Assembly: GCF_022829445.1 (NCBI RefSeq)
Contig: NZ_JAKSXY010000066.1
Span: 1 to 64,000 of the forward strand
Direction of reading: 5' to 3'
Length of the DNA: 64,000 nucleotides
From: Methylobacterium sp. J-068
GTDB taxonomy: Bacteria > Pseudomonadota > Alphaproteobacteria > Rhizobiales > Beijerinckiaceae
A program made the position numbers and the translations under genes. Of this stretch, positions 40,795 through 49,972 are shown piece by piece; the stretch's first letter is position 1; each line of letters opens with the position of its first letter. The notes below the pieces were generated by a model, which had not been told where the DNA came from, ran no database searches, and was given only the letters and a program-made list of their open reading frames with translations.

Positions 40795-41937
40795 TCAGCC
40801 CAGGCTGCCGAATCCGGCGGTCTCGCGGGTCCAGGCGAGGGCCTGCTCGCTCAGGCTGATTCCGAGGCCGGGCCGCGTCGGCACGAGCATGCGCCCGTCC
40901 TTCAGGTCCAGGCGCTCGTTGAACAGGGGCTCCAGCCACTCGAAATGCTCGACCCAGGGCTCGCGCTGCATCGCCGCGGCCAGATGAATGTGCAACTCCA
41001 TCGAGAAGTGCGGCGCGATCGTCATGCCCGCATGCTCGGCCAGGGTCGCGACCTTGAGGAAGGGCGTGATGCCGCCGACGCGCGGCGCGTCCGGCATCAG
41101 GAAGTCGGCCCCGTTCTGGCGGATGAAGTCCCAGTGCTCGGACACGCTGGTCAGCATCTCGCCGGTCGCGATCGGGGTATCGAGCGCCGCCGCCAGGGCC
41201 GCGTGGCCCGCCGCGTCGTAGCAATCGAGGGGTTCCTCGATCCAGATCAGGTTGAAGCGCTCGAAGATGCGGCCCATGCGCATGGCCGTCGGCCGGTCCC
41301 ATTGCTGGTTGGCGTCGACCATCAGCGGGAACGCGTCGCCGAGATGTTCGCGCACCCGGGACACCCGCTCGATGTCGAGGGCCCAGTCCGGCTGCCCGAC
41401 CTTCAGCTTGATGCCGCCGATGCCCCGCTCGCGGGAACGGTCCGTGTTGACGAGCAGTTCGTCGAGCGGCGTGTGCAGGAAGCCCCCGGAGGTGTTGTAG
41501 CAGCGCACCGAATCGCGCTGCGCGCCGAGGAGCTTGGCGAGCGAGAGGCCGGCCCGCTTGCCCTTGAGGTCCCACAGCGCCACGTCGAAGGCGCCGATGG
41601 CCTGCACGGCGAGGCCGCTGCGGCCGACGGAGGCGCCGGCCCAGGCCAGCTTGTCCCAGGCCTTGCCGATATCGCTCGGGTCCTCGCCGAGGAGGGCGGG
41701 GGCGATCTCGCGGGCATGAGCGAACTGACCGGGGCCGCCGGCCCGCTTCGAGTAGCTGATGCCGAGGCCGCGATGCCCCGCGCTGGTCTCGACCTCGCAG
41801 AACAGGATCGCGATCTCGGTCATCGGCTTCTGGCGGCCGGTGAGCACCTTGGCGTCGCTGATCGGGTTCTTCAGCGGCAGGTAGACGGAGCGCAGCCGGA
41901 TGCCGGTGACTGTCTCGTGCGTGTCGACCATCGTCAT
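40795..41937 (-). CDS. L-talarate/galactarate dehydratase-like enolase superfamily enzyme
   Basis: A 380-residue mandelate racemase-type enzyme. N-terminal capping domain with NPISDAKVLTGRQKPMTE and SYSKRAGGPGQFAHA. Catalytic Lys pair in GGIKLKVGQPDW (near residue 195), metal ligands in LMVDANQQWDR, IWIEEPLDCYD and TPIATGEMLTS, and the general-base His in IAPHFSMELHIHLAAAMQ. Overall it is very like the characterised L-talarate/galactarate dehydratase as I remember it. The neighbouring sugar-acid-type MFS transporter agrees. No aldolase or semialdehyde dehydrogenase for the rest of the path lies nearby. Confidence 0.85.
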   Translation of the reverse strand: MTMVDTHETVTGIRLRSVYLPLKNPISDAKVLTGRQKPMTEIAILFCEVETSAGHRGLGISYSKRAGGPGQFAHAREIAPALLGEDPSDIGKAWDKLAWAGASVGRSGLAVQAIGAFDVALWDLKGKRAGLSLAKLLGAQRDSVRCYNTSGGFLHTPLDELLVNTDRSRERGIGGIKLKVGQPDWALDIERVSRVREHLGDAFPLMVDANQQWDRPTAMRMGRIFERFNLIWIEEPLDCYDAAGHAALAAALDTPIATGEMLTSVSEHWDFIRQNGADFLMPDAPRVGGITPFLKVATLAEHAGMTIAPHFSMELHIHLAAAMQREPWVEHFEWLEPLFNERLDLKDGRMLVPTRPGLGISLSEQALAWTRETAGFGSLG

Positions 41938-42061
41938 CTCCAGGGGTTTCGGATGTTTCGCGTGCGTGGATCGGCCGAGCCGCGGCGCGTCCGGCTTCGA
42001 AGTGTCGTGGTCTCGGTGTCTCGTGCGGGCGCCTCGAACCGAATCCGGTTGCTCCCTTCGG

Positions 42062-42091
42062 GATGGCGGATTCGGGGATGGCGGATTCGGG
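42062..42091. repeat. Two perfect 15-bp tandem repeats
   Basis: GATGGCGGATTCGGG occurs twice in a row at 42062-42076 and 42077-42091, in the 160-base gap between the dehydratase start and the transporter end. The rest of the gap shows no gene. Confidence 0.85.
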
Positions 42092-42097
42092 CTTCGC

Positions 42098-43471
42098 TCA
42101 GGCGCCGCGCGTCGAACCGAGCCCCGCCGGCAGGGGCGTCGCGGCGGGGGCCGGCGCGGGCTCGGAGCCCGGCTCCACCTCCAGGCGCCGCAGCGGCCCG
42201 ACGATGACGAGGTAGGAGAACGCGCCGACGAGGGCGACGAAGCCGATATAGACCAGCGCGAGGTCGAACGAGCCCATCTCCTTGACGATGATGCCGATGG
42301 CCAGGGGCGTGACGATGCTGGCGATGTTTCCGCAGAAGTTGAACACGCCGCCGCTGACGCCCATGATCTGCTTCGGGGAAACGTCGCCGACGATGCACCA
42401 GCCGAGATTGCCGATGCCCTTGGCGAAGAACGCCACGCTCATCACCACGATCACGAAGACGTCGGAGCGGACGTAGTTCGCCAGGACGATGCTGCTCGAG
42501 AACAGCAGGCCGGTGATGATGGGCAGCTTGCGCGCCACGGTCAGGCTGTAGCCGCGCCGCAGCATCCAATCCGACCAGACGCCGCCGGCGAGCCCGCCGA
42601 GGAAGCCGCAGATCGCCGGGATGGCCGCGACGAGGCCGACCTTGAGGATCGACATGCCCCGCGCTTCGAGCAGGTAGGTCGGGAACCAGGTCAGGAAGAA
42701 CCAGGTGATCGTCGTGAGGCAGAACTGGCCGATATAGATGCCGACCATCATCCGGTTGGTGACCAGGGCCTTGACCTCGGACCAGCGGATGCGGTCGCGC
42801 TTGTCGCCCATGTTCGGCAGGCCGCCGCCGGCCTCGATGTAGTCGATCTCGGCTTGGTTCACGCGGCCGTGCTGGCGCGGTTCGTGAACGTAGACGAGCC
42901 AGACGAAGCCCAGCACGATGCCGACGCCGCCGGCCCAGAAGAAGATCGCCTGCCAGCTATGGGCGTGGAGGATGTAGGTCATCACCGGCGTGAAGACCGC
43001 GAGCGCGAAGTATTGCGCCGACTGGAAGATCGAGGTCGCGAAGGCGCGCTCCTTCGTGGGGAACCACATCACGGTCAGGCGGCTGTTGGCCGGGAAGGCC
43101 GGCGATTCCGCGATGCCCATGAGGAAGCGCAGGCCGAAGAGCGCCAAGAAGGTGAACGAGACGAGGTGGACCAGACCCTGCATCATCGTGAAGGCCGACC
43201 ACAGGATCAGGCCGATGCCGTAGACGAGCCGGGCACCGTACTTGTCGAGGATCCAGCCGCCGGGAATCTGCATGGCGGTGTAGGCCCAGCCGAACGCCGA
43301 GAAGGCGAGGCCCATCGTGATCGCGTCGAAGCCGAATTCGGCCCGCATGGCGGACGCGGCGACCGACAGGGTGGCGCGGTCGACGTAGTTGAACGTGGTG
43401 GCCAGAAAAATCAGCGTCAGAATGACGTACCTGATATTCGTCCTGCGCGGGCCAAGCTCGGCTTGAGACAT
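42098..43471 (-). CDS. MFS transporter, glucarate/galactarate (anion:cation symporter) type
   Basis: A 457-residue major facilitator with about 12 hydrophobic segments. It begins NIRYVILTLIFLATTFNYVDRATLS, the pattern of the GudP/GarP/ExuT family, followed by GWAYTAMQIPGGWILDKYGA and FGLRFLMGIAESPAFPANSR. The C-terminus is an Ala/Pro-rich tail. ATG at 43471 lies behind GGAGGA. It is upstream of the talarate/galactarate dehydratase gene on the same strand, so both probably serve uptake and first step of aldarate catabolism. Confidence 0.88.
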   Translation of the reverse strand: MSQAELGPRRTNIRYVILTLIFLATTFNYVDRATLSVAASAMRAEFGFDAITMGLAFSAFGWAYTAMQIPGGWILDKYGARLVYGIGLILWSAFTMMQGLVHLVSFTFLALFGLRFLMGIAESPAFPANSRLTVMWFPTKERAFATSIFQSAQYFALAVFTPVMTYILHAHSWQAIFFWAGGVGIVLGFVWLVYVHEPRQHGRVNQAEIDYIEAGGGLPNMGDKRDRIRWSEVKALVTNRMMVGIYIGQFCLTTITWFFLTWFPTYLLEARGMSILKVGLVAAIPAICGFLGGLAGGVWSDWMLRRGYSLTVARKLPIITGLLFSSSIVLANYVRSDVFVIVVMSVAFFAKGIGNLGWCIVGDVSPKQIMGVSGGVFNFCGNIASIVTPLAIGIIVKEMGSFDLALVYIGFVALVGAFSYLVIVGPLRRLEVEPGSEPAPAPAATPLPAGLGSTRGA

Positions 43472-43699
43472 GACATTCCTCCGGTGGGGCAAGCCATTCT
43501 CGCGAGGGACAGACCTCGCGGCGGCCTTTTGCCACCGCCCGTCATGAGGCAGCAGGATAATGCCGTCCAAGCCTATTCCTGAATTGATCGATACCGAATC
43601 TGGAATGATCGTTCGTCGGGCCAGCCCGCCGCTCACGGGCGACCACCCGCCGCGATCGTCCTCGCACCGGCCATGCGAGTCCGGTGAAGAGGAGCGGTC

Positions 43700-44212
43700 G
43701 TGACCGGGACGCGCTACACGATCCTGCCCAGCCCCATCGGCCCGCTCGTCCTCGCGGGCACGGACGAACGGCTCGCCTGCATCGGCTTCCCCTCCGGAAA
43801 GGGCGCGGTGACGCCGGGGGCGGACTGGCTTCGGGACGATGCGGCCTTCGTGGAGGCGCGGGATCAGCTCGGCGCCTATTTCGAGGGGCGCCTCACCCGG
43901 TTCGACCTCGCGCTGGCCCCGCGCGGCACGCCGTTCCAGCGCGAGGTCTGGCGGGCGCTCACCGACATTCCGCCGGGCACGACGATCTCCTACGGCGAAC
44001 TCGCCCGCCGGATCGGGCGCCCGAGCGCCAGCCGGGCGGTGGGCGCGGCCAACGGCGCCAATCCCCTGCCCATCGTGGTGCCCTGCCACCGGGTCATCGG
44101 CGCCGGCGGCGCCCTGACGGGCTTTGCCGGCGGGCTCGACACGAAGCGCTTCCTGCTCGCGCTGGAACGGGGCGGCTCCTGCGCGGAACCCGCGCAGGGC
44201 TGCCTGCTATGA
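43700..44212 (+). CDS. ogt: Methylated-DNA-protein-cysteine methyltransferase
   Basis: Removes methyl from O6-methylguanine by suicide transfer to its active-site cysteine. The 170-residue product has the DNA-binding GTPFQREVWRALTDIPPGTT and YGELARRIGRPSASRAVGAA, and the active site IVVPCHRVIGAGG (near residue 130). GTG at 43700 lies behind AGGAG. It is a single-domain Ogt; no Ada-like N-terminal domain. Confidence 0.95.
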   Translation: MTGTRYTILPSPIGPLVLAGTDERLACIGFPSGKGAVTPGADWLRDDAAFVEARDQLGAYFEGRLTRFDLALAPRGTPFQREVWRALTDIPPGTTISYGELARRIGRPSASRAVGAANGANPLPIVVPCHRVIGAGGALTGFAGGLDTKRFLLALERGGSCAEPAQGCLL

Positions 44213-44258
44213 GATCGCCCGGGCGCCGCGCACGTCGCGCCTGGTTCTTGGGCCACCA

Positions 44259-44465
44259 TCGAGGGGTATCCCGGTCCTCGTCCTCGACGCGTGGGCGGCC
44301 GAGCAGGATCCGACGGTCCGGCGCCTGTTCTGCACGCGGCCCCTGATCGTCCTCGGCCACGACGACCGCGACTTCGACGCGGCGGACCGCGTGATCCACC
44401 TCCGGGACGGCCTGATCCGCGACGTCTCTTCGGAAGAAACCGCCGCGGAGGCGGTGCCGGCCTGA
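44259..44465 (+). pseudogene. C-terminal remnant of a YojI/PvdE-type ABC exporter ATPase
   Basis: The frame reads RGIPVLVLDAWAAEQDP, then TRPLIVLGHDDRDFDAADRV and IHLRDGLIRDVSSEE. It closely follows the end of cyclic-peptide exporter ATPases such as E. coli YojI, where the Walker B region reads LDEWAADQDP and the H-loop reads HDD-x-YF-xx-ADR. Here the catalytic Glu is Ala, roughly 15-18 residues between the two blocks are missing, there is no Walker A and no start codon outside ogt. It is best seen as a decayed 3' fragment. Confidence 0.6.
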
Positions 44466-44472
44466 CCGCGCC

Positions 44473-45186
44473 CTATTTCGGCAGCGCGTAGATGTTCACG
44501 TCGAGCTTCTCGTCCGCCTTGTCGTTGAGGTCGGTGACGTATTCCTCGATGAACCGGTCCTGCACCACCACGTCCTTGGCATCGAGATAGGCCGTCAGGG
44601 TCTCGTAGGTGCCGTCGATCTCGTCGTAGGAGCCCTTGTGCGGGAAGCGCAGGGCCCGGCCGCTCGGCGTGGTGCCGAAGCGCAGGCCGTCGCTCTCGGC
44701 GGGTTTGGGGTCCGGCATCGCGGCGATCGGGATCATGGCGTCGTACTGGAAGCCGTCGTCGTCGGTCTTGGCGAAGACCGCGATCGGGCGCCCGACCGGC
44801 TGGATGCCGGCCTTGGCGAGGTCCGCCTCGATCCGCTGGAAGGCCGCCTTGAGGCTCGGCACCGCCTCCTCCCACTTCGCCCGTCCGGCCAGGATCGCGG
44901 CGGGCTTGGCCGGCAGCGAGACCTCGTCGACGTCGTTGGCGTCGCCCGGCGTCGCCACCAGGGTCTGGCGGGCAGCGGCCGGCGGCGTGGCCGGGGAGGG
45001 CGCGGCGCCGGCCTGCGCGGGCACCGGAATGTCCGCCGTTCCTGGCGTCTTCGGGTCCGGGTTGGTGGTGGTCGGCAGCGGGTTCGCCACGGCCGGCGGC
45101 GTCGGTTGAGCGAAGGCCGGGGGCGCGGCGCAGGCGACCGAGAGAGCGAAGCACCCGGCGAGCAGCGTGAAACGAGTGCGGGTCAA
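44473..45186 (-). CDS. Exported GyrI-like / AraC effector-binding-domain protein
   Basis: A 237-residue protein. TTG at 45186 behind GGAG gives a signal peptide (RFTLLAGCFALSVACAAPPA, cleavage near AFAQ). After a Pro/Thr/Ala linker, residues about 95-225 look like a GyrI-like effector-binding domain: VGRPIAVFAKTDDDGFQYDA, GLRFGTTPSGRALRFPHKGS and YDEIDGTYETLTAYLDA. Such domains bind small molecules, usually in cytoplasmic regulators; here it is predicted to be periplasmic. Ligand unknown. An ATG further upstream is less likely because it would bury the signal peptide. Confidence 0.7.
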   Translation of the reverse strand: MTRTRFTLLAGCFALSVACAAPPAFAQPTPPAVANPLPTTTNPDPKTPGTADIPVPAQAGAAPSPATPPAAARQTLVATPGDANDVDEVSLPAKPAAILAGRAKWEEAVPSLKAAFQRIEADLAKAGIQPVGRPIAVFAKTDDDGFQYDAMIPIAAMPDPKPAESDGLRFGTTPSGRALRFPHKGSYDEIDGTYETLTAYLDAKDVVVQDRFIEEYVTDLNDKADEKLDVNIYALPK

Positions 45187-45429
45187 GGCGGGAGCTCCGG
45201 AAGGTCGCTGAGCCGGATCGTCGAATCGGACGAATCCCGGCCATCCGCCATAAGGTAGTGGCGATGGCACGGGCCGGCGAGACGCACCGCGTGCCGGCCC
45301 GCACGAAGCGCGCCGGGCGCGGCGCTTCTGCAACGCAGCCGGGCGTCGCGGCCCCCGTGCGCGCGGCGGCGCTTTGGCCTATAGCGGCGGCCAGAGCGAA
45401 CCGACGACGCGGAGGAGAGACAGGGCGGC

Positions 45430-46368
45430 ATGAGCGAGCTTGCGCATCGACGCTTCCTGAAGATGCACGGCGCCGGCAACCGGATCGTGGTGCTGGACCT
45501 GCGCGGCACCGCCGTGCGGGTCGGGGCCGCGGAGGCGCGCGCCATCGCGGCCTATCCGCGCTCGGCCTTCGATCAGCTCATGGTGATCCACGATGCCCGC
45601 ACGCCCGGCACCGACGCGAGCCTGCGCATCTACAACACCGACGGCTCGGAGGCCGGCGCCTGCGGCAACGGCACGCGCTGCGTCGCCTACGCGATGCTCG
45701 ACGACCCGGCCATGGCGCGCCCCGCCGAGAGCGGCCGGCTGACCCTGGAGACGGCCGGCGGCCTCGTCGGCGTCAAGCGCGAGGCCGAACGCTCCTTCAC
45801 CGTCGACATGGGCCGGCCGAAACTCGCCTGGGACGAGATCCCGCTGGCCGAGCCGTTCCAGGACACGCGTCGGATCGAACTCCAGATCGGCCCCATCGAC
45901 GATCCGGTGCTGCACTCGCCGGGGGCGGTCAGCATGGGCAACCCGCACGCGGTCTTCTTCGTCGCGCGCGACCCCGACGGCTACGACCTCGCCCGCATCG
46001 GGCCGATGCTGGAGAACCATCCGATCTTTCCCGAGCGCGCCAACATCTCGGTCGCGCAGGTGCTCGGGCCGGACCGGATCAAGCTGCGGGTCTGGGAGCG
46101 CGGCGCCGGGCTGACGCTCGCCTGCGGCACCGCCGCCTGCGCCACGGTGGTGGCGGCCTCGCGCCTGCGGATGATCGGCCGGAGCGCCGCCGTGAGCCTG
46201 CCCGGCGGCGACCTCGCCATCGAGTGGCGCGCCGACGACCATGTGCTGATGACCGGCCCGGTGGCCCTCGAATGGGACGGCACCCTCCCGCCGGACATCT
46301 TTTCGCAGACAGACACTTCGCAGGCGGACACTTCGCGGGCAGGCACTTCGCGGGAAGGCACCGCCTGA
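45430..46368 (+). CDS. dapF: Diaminopimelate epimerase
   Basis: Interconverts LL- and meso-diaminopimelate for lysine and peptidoglycan. The 312-residue product has [12 protein letters not shown] near the start and the two catalytic cysteines in [15 protein letters not shown] (near 78) and [15 protein letters not shown] (near 234). The last 20 residues are a repetitive Thr/Ser tail not usual for the family. Promoter-like CTATAG at 45379-45384 lies upstream. mtaB starts one base after its stop. Confidence 0.96.
   Translation: MSELAHRRFLKMHGAGNRIVVLDLRGTAVRVGAAEARAIAAYPRSAFDQLMVIHDARTPGTDASLRIYNTDGSEAGACGNGTRCVAYAMLDDPAMARPAESGRLTLETAGGLVGVKREAERSFTVDMGRPKLAWDEIPLAEPFQDTRRIELQIGPIDDPVLHSPGAVSMGNPHAVFFVARDPDGYDLARIGPMLENHPIFPERANISVAQVLGPDRIKLRVWERGAGLTLACGTAACATVVAASRLRMIGRSAAVSLPGGDLAIEWRADDHVLMTGPVALEWDGTLPPDIFSQTDTSQADTSRAGTSREGTA
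46303..46362 (+). repeat. Four 15-bp repeats at the 3' end of dapF
   Basis: Units 46303-46317, 46318-46332, 46333-46347 and 46348-46362 are imperfect copies (start TCGCAGACAGACACT). They encode the tail [20 protein letters not shown]. Copy number can vary without frameshift. Confidence 0.85.
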
Positions 46369-46369
46369 C

Positions 46370-47659
46370 ATGGCGGTCGAGACCCTGACCTTCGGCTGCC
46401 GCCTCAACACCGTCGAGTCGGAGGTGATGCGCGGGCACGCCGAAGCGGGACTTGCCCAAGCGGGACTCGCCGACCGCGACCTCGTCATCGTGAACACCTG
46501 CACGGTCACGGCGGAGGCCGGGCGCCAGGCCCGCAAGGCGATCCGCCGTCTCGCCCGCGAGCGGCCGGGGGCCGAAATCGTGGTGACGGGCTGCGGCGCG
46601 CAGGTCGAGACCGCCGACTACGCCGCGATGCCGGAGGTGGCGCGCCTCGTCGGCAACGACGCCAAGGGCCGAGCCGAGACCTGGGACGCGAAGGCCTGGG
46701 ACGAGAAGACCTGGACCATAGAGGGCGCGCCGTCGTCGCGAGCCCGGGTCGACGACATCATGGCCGTGCGGGAGGCCGCCCCGACCCGGATCGCCGGCAT
46801 CGCGGGGCACACCCGTGCCTTCGTTCCGGTGCAGAACGGCTGCGACCATCGCTGCACCTTCTGCGTGATCCCGTTCGGGCGCGGCAATTCCCGCTCCGTG
46901 GCGGTGAGCGACGTGATCGATCAGATCGCCCACATCGTCGAGCGGGGCGGGCGCGAGGTGGTGCTCACCGGCGTCGACCTCACCGCCTATGGCCGCGATC
47001 TCCCGGCGCCGTCGAGCCTCGGCCGGCTGGTCCGGGCGATCCTGGCGCGGGTGCCCGGCCTCGGCCGCCTGCGCCTCTCCTCCATCGATTCCATCGAGGC
47101 CGACGACGCCCTGATGGAGGCCATTGCCGATGAAAAGCGGCTGATGCCGCATTTCCATCTCTCGCTCCAGGCGGGCGACGACCTGATCCTGAAGCGGATG
47201 AAGCGGCGCCACGCCCGCGCCGACGCGATCCGGTTCTGCGAGGCCGTGCGGGCCCTGCGCCCCCATGCGGTCTTCGGCGCCGACCTCATCGCGGGCTTTC
47301 CCACCGAGACCGAGGCGCAGTTCGCCCGCTCCCTCGACCTCGTGGCCGCCTGCGGCCTGACGCACCTGCACGTCTTCCCCTACTCGGCGCGCCCCGGCAC
47401 CCCGGCCGCGCGGATGCCGCCGGTGCCCGGCGAGATCGTGCGGGACCGCGCCGCCCGCCTGCGCGCGGCCGGCGCCTCGGCCCTGGAGGCCCACCTGGCG
47501 GGGGAGGTCGGCCGGCCCCACCGCGTGCTCACCGAGCGCGGCGGCATGGGCCGGACCGAGGGGTTCACGCCCGTGCGACTGTCACCGGACCAGCCGGCGG
47601 GCGTGTTTCGCGACGTCACGATCGCCGGGCATGACGGGCGCGTGCTGATCGCCGCGTGA
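46370..47659 (+). CDS. mtaB: tRNA ms2t6A37 methylthiotransferase MtaB
   Basis: A radical-SAM methylthiotransferase modifying t6A37 of tRNA. The 429-residue product has the N-terminal UPF0004 domain (LTFGCRLNTVESEVM, NTCTVTAEAGRQARKAIRR), the radical-SAM cluster in CDHRCTFCVIPFGRGNSRS (Cys near 157, 161, 164) and a TRAM-like C-terminus. Two in-frame 15-bp duplications (46442-46471 and 46679-46708) give AEAGLAQAGLA and WDAKAWDEK. It lies between dapF and ftsY, a common alphaproteobacterial order. Confidence 0.94.
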   Translation: MAVETLTFGCRLNTVESEVMRGHAEAGLAQAGLADRDLVIVNTCTVTAEAGRQARKAIRRLARERPGAEIVVTGCGAQVETADYAAMPEVARLVGNDAKGRAETWDAKAWDEKTWTIEGAPSSRARVDDIMAVREAAPTRIAGIAGHTRAFVPVQNGCDHRCTFCVIPFGRGNSRSVAVSDVIDQIAHIVERGGREVVLTGVDLTAYGRDLPAPSSLGRLVRAILARVPGLGRLRLSSIDSIEADDALMEAIADEKRLMPHFHLSLQAGDDLILKRMKRRHARADAIRFCEAVRALRPHAVFGADLIAGFPTETEAQFARSLDLVAACGLTHLHVFPYSARPGTPAARMPPVPGEIVRDRAARLRAAGASALEAHLAGEVGRPHRVLTERGGMGRTEGFTPVRLSPDQPAGVFRDVTIAGHDGRVLIAA

Positions 47660-47693
47660 GTCCCGTTCGCGGACGCGAGAGACGAGACAGCGA

Positions 47694-48395
47694 TCAGCCG
47701 GTGAAGCCACACCGCTCCAATCCCGCCCGCATGTGCTCGGGCGCGGGCGCCTCGACCAGGATCGGCGGCTTCTTCGGGTAGAGCGGCAGGCGCAGCGCGC
47801 GGGCGTGAAGCTGCAGGCCCGGGCCGCCGCTGCGGGGCGCGGCGCCGTAGATCGGATCGCCGAGGATCGGGAACCCCATCGCGGCGCAATGGACCCGCAG
47901 TTGGTGCGTCCGGCCGGTGACCGGCGCGAGCGCGAGCCAGGTCAGGCCGCCACCGCGTCCGAGCACGGAAAAGCGGGTCAGGGACGGATCCCCCGCCGGG
48001 TCGGCCTTCATCCACCAGGAGCGCGGATCGTCGGAGCGGCGGGCCAGCGGCAGGTCGATGCTCCCGGCTTCCTCGGACGGACCACCCTCGACCAGGGCCC
48101 AGTAGGTCTTCTCCACCGTGCCGCTCGCGGCGAAGAGCTTGTTGAGGCGAGCCAGCGCCTTGGCGTGGCGCCCGAGCGCGAGGCAGCCGGAGGTGTCGCG
48201 GTCGAGGCGGTGGGCGGCCTCCGGGCGCCGGGGCAGGCCGAAGCGCAGGGCGTCGAGATGGTCGGTGAGGGTCTCGCCGCCCTTCGGGCCGGGATGGACG
48301 GGCAAACCCGCCGGCTTGTCGATGACGAGCACAAGGGCATCGCGGTAGAGGAGGCGCGCGCCTATGTCTGGTACGAGGGCATCGGCTGGGGGCAT
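47694..48395 (-). CDS. RluA-family pseudouridine synthase
   Basis: A 233-residue RNA pseudouridine synthase. VLVIDKPAGLPVHPG opens the domain, the catalytic Asp is in AAHRLDRDTSGCLALGR (near 65), and PVTGRTHQLRVHCAAMGFP is the C-terminal signature. No S4 domain, so it resembles RluA rather than RluC/D. Which rRNA or tRNA site it modifies is unknown. It lies on the opposite strand inside the dapF-mtaB-ftsY group and shares a 41-base divergent region with ftsY. Confidence 0.9.
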   Translation of the reverse strand: MPPADALVPDIGARLLYRDALVLVIDKPAGLPVHPGPKGGETLTDHLDALRFGLPRRPEAAHRLDRDTSGCLALGRHAKALARLNKLFAASGTVEKTYWALVEGGPSEEAGSIDLPLARRSDDPRSWWMKADPAGDPSLTRFSVLGRGGGLTWLALAPVTGRTHQLRVHCAAMGFPILGDPIYGAAPRSGGPGLQLHARALRLPLYPKKPPILVEAPAPEHMRAGLERCGFTG

Positions 48396-48436
48396 AGCCT
48401 CGCGCTAACTATGCCGGGTCCGGGGAGCAAGCGGGA

Positions 48437-49912
48437 ATGAGCGAAGACAAGAGGCCGGGCTGGCTGCTGCGCAAGATGTTCGGCACCAAGGAGGAGGCGC
48501 GGCCCGCGCCGGTGCCGGTGCAGCCGCCCGATCCGAAGCCGGCCGCGACGCCCGCCCCGCGGCCGGCGCCCGAGCCGGCCATCGCGCCCGTGGCGCCGCC
48601 GCCCGACTCCCCCGCCTCGTTCTCCGAGGGACAGCCGGATTTTACGACCGCCGCCACGGACGTCTCGTCCGTGCCCCCGCCCGCGGGCGAGCCGGGCGAC
48701 GAGAACGCGCGCAAGAACGCGGTCCCCGACGAACTCGAGGGGGCCGACCTGCAGCCCGTGGCGGGCGCCGAGGAGCGCCCGCCCGCCGGCACGGCCGGCG
48801 ACGACCCGGCGCGCGGCGCCGAGGCCGCCGACACCACGAGCCAGGCATTCTCGCCCGAACCCGTCCTCCCGACGACATCGGAGCCTGAGCCGCATCTCGA
48901 GCCGGAACCCGAGCCCGAGCCGGCCCCGGAGCCCGAGGTCTCGACCCAGATCTTCATGCCCGAGCCGGATTCGTCCGCCGAGGAGCCGAAGCGCGGCTGG
49001 TGGAGCCGCCTGACGGGAGGCATGAAGCGGACCTCCTCGGCGTTGACCGAGCGCGTCACCGGCCTGTTCACCAAGCGCAAGCTCGACGCCGACACGCTGG
49101 AGGAACTGGAGGACGCGCTGATCCAGGCCGATTTCGGCATCGAGACCGCCATGCGGGTCTCGGAGGCCGTGGGCAAGGGCCGCTACGACAAGGGCATCTC
49201 GCCGGACGCCGTGCGGGAGATCCTGGCGGCGGAGGTCGAGCGCGCCCTCACCCCCGTGGCGATCCCCTTCCGCATCGACACCACGAAGAAGCCGTTCGTG
49301 ATCCTGATGATCGGCGTCAACGGTGCCGGCAAGACCACCACCATCGGCAAGCTCGCGATGAAGTTGAAAGCCGACGGGCATTCGCTGATGCTGGCGGCCG
49401 GCGACACTTTCCGGGCGGCGGCGATCGAGCAGCTCAAGGTCTGGGGCCAGCGCACGCAGACCCCCGTCATCGCCCGCGCGCAGGGGTCGGACGCGGCCGG
49501 CCTCGCCTTCGACGCCTACGAGGCGGCCAAGGCCCAGGGCACCGACGTCCTCCTGATCGACACCGCCGGCCGGCTCCAGAACAAGGCCGGCTTGATGGCG
49601 GAGCTGGAGAAGATCCTGCGGGTGATCCGCAAGATCGACGCGCAGGCTCCCCACGCGGTGCTCCTCGTCCTCGACGCGACGGTGGGCCAGAACGCGCTGA
49701 GCCAGGTCGAGCTGTTCTCGAAGGCCGCCAACGTCACCGGCCTCGTCATGACCAAGCTCGACGGCACCGCACGCGGCGGCATCCTGGTGGCGCTCGCGGC
49801 CAAGTTCGGCCTGCCCGTGCACTTCATCGGCGTCGGCGAGGGCGTCGAGGACCTGGAGCCCTTCGCGGCGCGCGACTTCGCCCGCGCGATCGCCGGCCTG
49901 GACGCGGGCTGA
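48437..49912 (+). CDS. ftsY: Signal recognition particle receptor FtsY
   Basis: Membrane-associated GTPase that receives SRP-ribosome complexes. The 491-residue product has a long N-terminal A region (to about residue 180) rich in Pro, Glu and Ala, then a WWSRLTGGMKRTSSALTER membrane-contact helix, and the NG domain with P-loop MIGVNGAGKTTTIGKLA, AAGDTFRAAAIEQLKVW, LLIDTAGRLQNK and VMTKLDGTARGGILVAL. ATG at 48437. Confidence 0.97.
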   Translation: MSEDKRPGWLLRKMFGTKEEARPAPVPVQPPDPKPAATPAPRPAPEPAIAPVAPPPDSPASFSEGQPDFTTAATDVSSVPPPAGEPGDENARKNAVPDELEGADLQPVAGAEERPPAGTAGDDPARGAEAADTTSQAFSPEPVLPTTSEPEPHLEPEPEPEPAPEPEVSTQIFMPEPDSSAEEPKRGWWSRLTGGMKRTSSALTERVTGLFTKRKLDADTLEELEDALIQADFGIETAMRVSEAVGKGRYDKGISPDAVREILAAEVERALTPVAIPFRIDTTKKPFVILMIGVNGAGKTTTIGKLAMKLKADGHSLMLAAGDTFRAAAIEQLKVWGQRTQTPVIARAQGSDAAGLAFDAYEAAKAQGTDVLLIDTAGRLQNKAGLMAELEKILRVIRKIDAQAPHAVLLVLDATVGQNALSQVELFSKAANVTGLVMTKLDGTARGGILVALAAKFGLPVHFIGVGEGVEDLEPFAARDFARAIAGLDAG

Positions 49913-49972
49913 CGATCGCCCACGAAACCACTGGAACGCCTTGTCGCGGCACGCCGGTGCCGAGGCTCCCCT

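Noticed and set aside
43575-43606. ATTCC/GGAAT dyad upstream of the MFS transporter as an operator
   Set aside because: Arms are only 5 bp and widely spaced; no regulator gene is adjacent, so it could be chance.
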